Under the pieces are notes generated by a model. It ran no database searches. It had not been told where the DNA came from and saw only the letters and a program-made list of their open reading frames with translations. From positions 1 through 8,651 of the forward strand of contig JBOFIR010000048.1 of assembly GCA_051650265.1 (NCBI GenBank): a stretch of DNA of 8,651 bases, written 5' to 3'. Origin of the DNA: JBOFEH01 sp051650265 (GTDB taxonomy: Bacteria; Bacillota; Clostridia; Lachnospirales; Cellulosilyticaceae). Positions 5,691 through 8,651 of this stretch are shown here, piece by piece (the stretch's first letter is position 1; each line of letters starts with the position of its first letter). Both the position numbers and the translations under genes were made by a program.

Positions 5691-7425
5691 CTTGTTCCCC
5701 CCTATACTGCGCTGTATAAATCTCTTGATAAACCTCACATTCTGCAAGGAGCTGCGCGTGTGAGCCGCATCCTACGAGCTCGCCATCATCGAGTACCACT
5801 ATGCGATCTGCGTAGCGTACAGTTGATGCACGCTGCGATACGATAAATACTGTAGGAGTTCCCTCTAGTTGAGACAACTTCTTTCTCAACCTTGCCTCTG
5901 TCCCAAAATCTAGCGCAGATGTACTATCATCTAGTATAAGGATTTCTGATTGCTTGATCAGTCCTCTCGCAATACTCATACGCTGCCGCTGTCCACCGGA
6001 TAGGTTTCTTCCACCCTGCTCAATCTTGCTCTCTAGATCGCCTAGCTTATACAAGACATCCTCAGCTTCTGCACTGCAGATTGCTGACTTCATCTCCTGC
6101 TCCGTTGCCTCTGCCTTCCCAAAGGCCAGATTACTTTTGACATTCCCTTCAAAAAGTACAGCCTTTTGCATCACGACAGCAACTTTCTGACGCAAGTGAT
6201 CAAGGGGGTATTGCTTCACATTCTTCCCATCTATTAACACTTGCCCCTTGGTGGCATCGTAGAACCTTGGTATGAGATGAACTAAGCTACTCTTACCCGA
6301 ACCGGTTCCTCCCAATATTCCGATGACTTCCCCCCTGTTGGCACTAAAGCTGATTTGTTTGAGTGAGGCTTCGCCAGCACCTGCATAGGTCAGCGACACT
6401 TGATCAAATACCACATGTGCCGCTGCATCTTCTCCTTGCTGCGTAGATGGTAGCTGCATCCCCTTTTTCCCATCTTCCATTGCCCCTTGTAGCTCTAGCA
6501 CCTCTGCAATCCGTTTGCTACATGCAATCGACTTATTAATCGTAATGAGTAAGCTTGCAAATTTGATGAGCTCTACAAGAATCTGTGACATATAGTTGTA
6601 CAAGGCGATCACTTGCCCACTTGTGAGATTACCTTCTTTGACAGTAAGTGCCCCTCCCCAGATCAGCCATACAATGGCGAGGTTGATCATGACATATGTA
6701 AGTGGGTTGAGGAGCGCTGAGATCGCACCAGCTTTTTTTTGCGCTTGTACTAATACTTCATTGCGTTCTCCAAATCGTTTAACTTCTTCCTCCTCTTTTG
6801 CAAAAGCTCTAATGACACGTACACCTATAAGATTTTCTCTAGTCACGGTCATCAGTCCATCTAGCTTCTGCTGGACAACCTTGAATAAAGGGATTGCCCA
6901 TAGCATCAGTCCTAGCACCACACCACACAGTGCGATGATGGCTACTACGAAGATAAAGGCGAGTTTGACATCGATTGTAAATGCCATGACTGCTGCCCCT
7001 AACACCACAAAAGGTGATCTTAAAAAGAGCCTCAGTACCATATTTACCCCATTTTGCGCTTGATTGACATCGCTGGTCATCCGCGTAATCATAGTCGATG
7101 TCCCTACCTGATCAATGGCACCAAAGGATAGTCCTAATAAATGCTTGAACAGATCATGTCTGAGTGCTGTTCCAAAGCCTAGTGCCGCCTTTGCTGAAAA
7201 GTACTGTGCTGTCACTGAAGCGATCAGCCCTACGACTGCAAGACCAATAAGCCCTGCACTCATCCATACCATATACCCCTTATCTGCCATACCAATCCCT
7301 TGATCAATCAGCGCCGCTATAATAAGTGGCACACACAGTTCAAAAGAAGCTTCAAGCATCTTGAAAAGAGGGGCCAGTATACATTCTTTTTTGTAGTCCT
7401 GCAAATAGACAAATAAGCGTTTCAC
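5683..7425 (-). CDS. ABC exporter half-transporter, degenerate-site subunit (TM287/BmrC-like)
   Basis: This 580-residue protein has six membrane helices in residues 15-300, then an ATPase domain with A-loop Tyr347, Walker A GGTGSGKSS (372-380), Q-loop Gln420, signature LSGGQ (475-479) and Walker B ILILDD (495-500). Two key residues differ from an active site: Asp500 stands where the catalytic Glu belongs, and Gln531 (in SQR) replaces the switch His. This is the same pair of changes known in TM287 of Thermotoga, so the protein should bind ATP but hydrolyse it poorly in its own site, while its intact LSGGQ completes the partner's active site. It is the first gene of the operon. The start is GTG at 7423-7425 with AAGGAGG 7 nt upstream; an overlapping ATG at 7427 is followed at once by TGA. 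No clear promoter hexamers were found upstream, although 175 nt separate it from the divergent gene. Confidence 0.94.
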   Translation of the reverse strand: MKRLFVYLQDYKKECILAPLFKMLEASFELCVPLIIAALIDQGIGMADKGYMVWMSAGLIGLAVVGLIASVTAQYFSAKAALGFGTALRHDLFKHLLGLSFGAIDQVGTSTMITRMTSDVNQAQNGVNMVLRLFLRSPFVVLGAAVMAFTIDVKLAFIFVVAIIALCGVVLGLMLWAIPLFKVVQQKLDGLMTVTRENLIGVRVIRAFAKEEEEVKRFGERNEVLVQAQKKAGAISALLNPLTYVMINLAIVWLIWGGALTVKEGNLTSGQVIALYNYMSQILVELIKFASLLITINKSIACSKRIAEVLELQGAMEDGKKGMQLPSTQQGEDAAAHVVFDQVSLTYAGAGEASLKQISFSANRGEVIGILGGTGSGKSSLVHLIPRFYDATKGQVLIDGKNVKQYPLDHLRQKVAVVMQKAVLFEGNVKSNLAFGKAEATEQEMKSAICSAEAEDVLYKLGDLESKIEQGGRNLSGGQRQRMSIARGLIKQSEILILDDSTSALDFGTEARLRKKLSQLEGTPTVFIVSQRASTVRYADRIVVLDDGELVGCGSHAQLLAECEVYQEIYTAQYRGEQDA

Positions 7426-7538
7426 ATCTACACCTCCTTATTATTTTCTAAATCTTTCATCTTTTAGCATACTCCTTCTTTAATCGTTTAGAAAGATAAT
7501 TTTTAACACTTTCCACTTTTCCATCAGTTTACATAGTA

Positions 7539-7567
7539 TTTAACTCCTTCCATTTTTAGGTTATAAT
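7539..7567 (+). promoter_or_regulatory. Probable promoter of the AGCS symporter gene
   Basis: Plus strand: a perfect -10 TATAAT at 7562-7567 with a weak -35 TTTAAC at 7539-7544 and 17 nt between. It is 33 nt before the ATG, giving a short leader of about 26 nt. The -10 box lies in the spacer of a small inverted repeat, TAGGT (7557-7561) and ACCTA (7571-7575), which could be an operator half-site pair. The repeat is short enough to be chance. Confidence 0.6.
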
Positions 7568-7600
7568 AGCACCTATGACTATACATTTAGGAGACATCAT

Positions 7601-8651
7601 ATGGAGAATTTATTTAACAGTGTCAACAGCCTATTCGAGTTCATTGTTCCTATAGCTGATTTTATGTGGGAATTCCCTACAAACTTCGAGTGGTATGCAA
7701 ATATTCCTATTATAGGAGAGTTCACTTTCGCACTCCTCCTTTTATTAGGCTCAGGTATTTACTTTACCTTCAAGACAAGCGCTGTACAGTGTCGCAAGTT
7801 CAAGACAGGTATTCGTATACTAGCGCGCAAGAAAGCCATCGACACAGGCGTGAGCCCCTTAGCAGCATTCTTGCTCAGTTCTGCCATGCGCGTAGGCCCT
7901 GGTAATATCATGGGGGTAACAGGTGCGATTTCCGTAGGAGGTCCTGGCGCAGTATTTTGGATGTGGATCTCTGCATTCTTTGGCATGTCGCTTGCTTTTG
8001 CTGAGGCAGTCCTTGCCCAACTTTTCAAAGAAAAGAAAGGCTCTGACTTCGTAGGCGGTCTACCATTCTATGGCCGCAAGATCTTTGGTGACAAATACTG
8101 GGTAGGAGTCATCCTGTCTATCATCTTCATGATCTACGCCCTGTTCAATGTACCAAGCCAAACCTTCCATCTCTTTACCTCACTTGGTTCAGTAGCCGAA
8201 GGGGTACTTGGCCAAAGCTTTGATAGACAATCTACCGTTTATTATATGATTGGGATTGTTATCTTCATCTCTGTGGCCTTGACGATCTTTGGCGGGATCA
8301 AAGGAGTAACACGTGTCACAGATAAGTTAGTTCCTATTATGGCACTCATTTATACAGGTATTGTCCTTGTGATCATCGTGCTTAACATTCACTTAGTGCC
8401 TTACTTCTTCAAACAAGTCTTTGTTGGCGCATTTACACCTGAAGCCATCTTTGGGGGTGCTTTCGGTGTGGCCCTTTCTCAAGGGATCAAGCGTGGGCTG
8501 ATGTCCAACGAAGCTGGCCAGGGGACTATCACTATGGCCGCTGCCATCTCTGAGACAGAGCATCCTTGTGAACAAGGCTTTATCCAAGCGATCGGTGTCT
8601 TCTTAGACACAATGGTAATCTGCACTATGACTGCCTTTGTTGTCGTCATGG
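7601..8651 (+). CDS. AGCS-family sodium:alanine/glycine symporter (runs off the right edge)
   Basis: 350 codons are open from the ATG to the window end; the family is usually about 450-550 residues, so the C-terminal part is missing. GGPGAVFWMWISAFFG (113-128) fits the sodium:alanine symporter signature exactly. GPGNIMGVTGAIS (99-111) corresponds to the Na+/substrate-binding GNIaGva segment, and IKRGLMSNEAGQGT (296-309) to the conserved GvkRGlfSNEAG motif. The chain shows several hydrophobic segments, as expected of an LeuT-fold plasma-membrane protein. It uses the sodium gradient to import alanine or glycine, possibly a related small amino acid. Two spots differ from the usual pattern: Pro100 where Thr or Gly is common, and QGTITMAAA after NEAG where MGS-x-P-x-A is common; these may mark a subfamily with another substrate. 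AGGAG is 7 nt before the ATG. It is divergent from the ABC operon, with its own promoter. Confidence 0.94.
   Translation, partial: MENLFNSVNSLFEFIVPIADFMWEFPTNFEWYANIPIIGEFTFALLLLLGSGIYFTFKTSAVQCRKFKTGIRILARKKAIDTGVSPLAAFLLSSAMRVGPGNIMGVTGAISVGGPGAVFWMWISAFFGMSLAFAEAVLAQLFKEKKGSDFVGGLPFYGRKIFGDKYWVGVILSIIFMIYALFNVPSQTFHLFTSLGSVAEGVLGQSFDRQSTVYYMIGIVIFISVALTIFGGIKGVTRVTDKLVPIMALIYTGIVLVIIVLNIHLVPYFFKQVFVGAFTPEAIFGGAFGVALSQGIKRGLMSNEAGQGTITMAAAISETEHPCEQGFIQAIGVFLDTMVICTMTAFVVVM

Noticed and set aside
5691..5747. Upstream in-frame start that adds 19 residues to the second ABC subunit
   Set aside because: It would overlap the first ABC gene by 65 nt, and the added stretch is basic and unlike exporter N-termini. 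The ATG at 5690 has a good ribosome site and the usual short overlap.
6596..7063. 155-codon open frame on the plus strand inside the first ABC gene
   Set aside because: It is antisense to well-conserved exporter sequence, its product is low in complexity and rich in Ser, Thr and Pro, and no ribosome site is seen. It is a shadow of the real gene.
7759..8028. 89-codon minus-strand frame inside the AGCS gene
   Set aside because: It is antisense to the conserved symporter signature region and shows no recognisable domain.

Overview
The window looks like part of a chromosome from a Bacillota member, probably an anaerobic clostridial lineage. The grounds are strong AGGAGG-type ribosome binding sites, AT-rich intergenic regions with clear sigma-A promoters, GTG starts, and a gene set typical of that group: a copper-amine-oxidase-like stalk-domain protein, a heterodimeric ABC exporter pair and an AGCS amino acid symporter. 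The species cannot be fixed from the sequence. No phage, insertion sequence, CRISPR array, tRNA or rRNA was seen.

Layout: all genes from 1 to 7425 are on the minus strand, and the last one is divergent on the plus strand. From right to left on the minus strand there is first an exporter operon: a degenerate-site ABC half-transporter (5683-7425), its catalytic partner overlapping it by 8 nt (3984-5690), and a 260-residue soluble protein of unknown function (3162-3944). Next comes a 58-residue winged-helix-like protein (2896-3072) with its own promoter and terminator. After it lies a CPA2-type cation:proton antiporter (1441-2628) behind a long structured leader, then a secreted stalk-domain protein (590-1357) ending in a clear terminator (550-579). 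The left edge holds the first 158 codons of a YdcF/DUF218 protein. On the plus strand an AGCS sodium:alanine/glycine symporter starts at 7601 and runs off the right edge.

The most notable element is the antiporter leader (about 2661-2765, minus). It folds as a fluoride (crcB-type) riboswitch: a short P1 hairpin whose loop pairs with a downstream ACUUC to make the pseudoknot, the AAACCGC and GCUAAUGACUUCU consensus blocks, and a terminator hairpin that uses the same ACUUC strand. A TTGAAT-17-TATACT promoter sits just upstream. The sequence therefore suggests fluoride-induced expression of a CPA2 antiporter that resembles NHA/SLC9B, and possibly of the stalk-domain gene behind it, since no terminator is seen between them.

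The ABC pair is asymmetric in the way of TM287/288 and BmrCD: one subunit has Asp for the catalytic Glu and Gln for the switch His, and the other has intact catalytic residues but an LSQGQ signature. The 260-residue third gene resembles the C-terminal part of zinc-ribbon-containing proteins of unknown function, but the zinc ribbon is missing.
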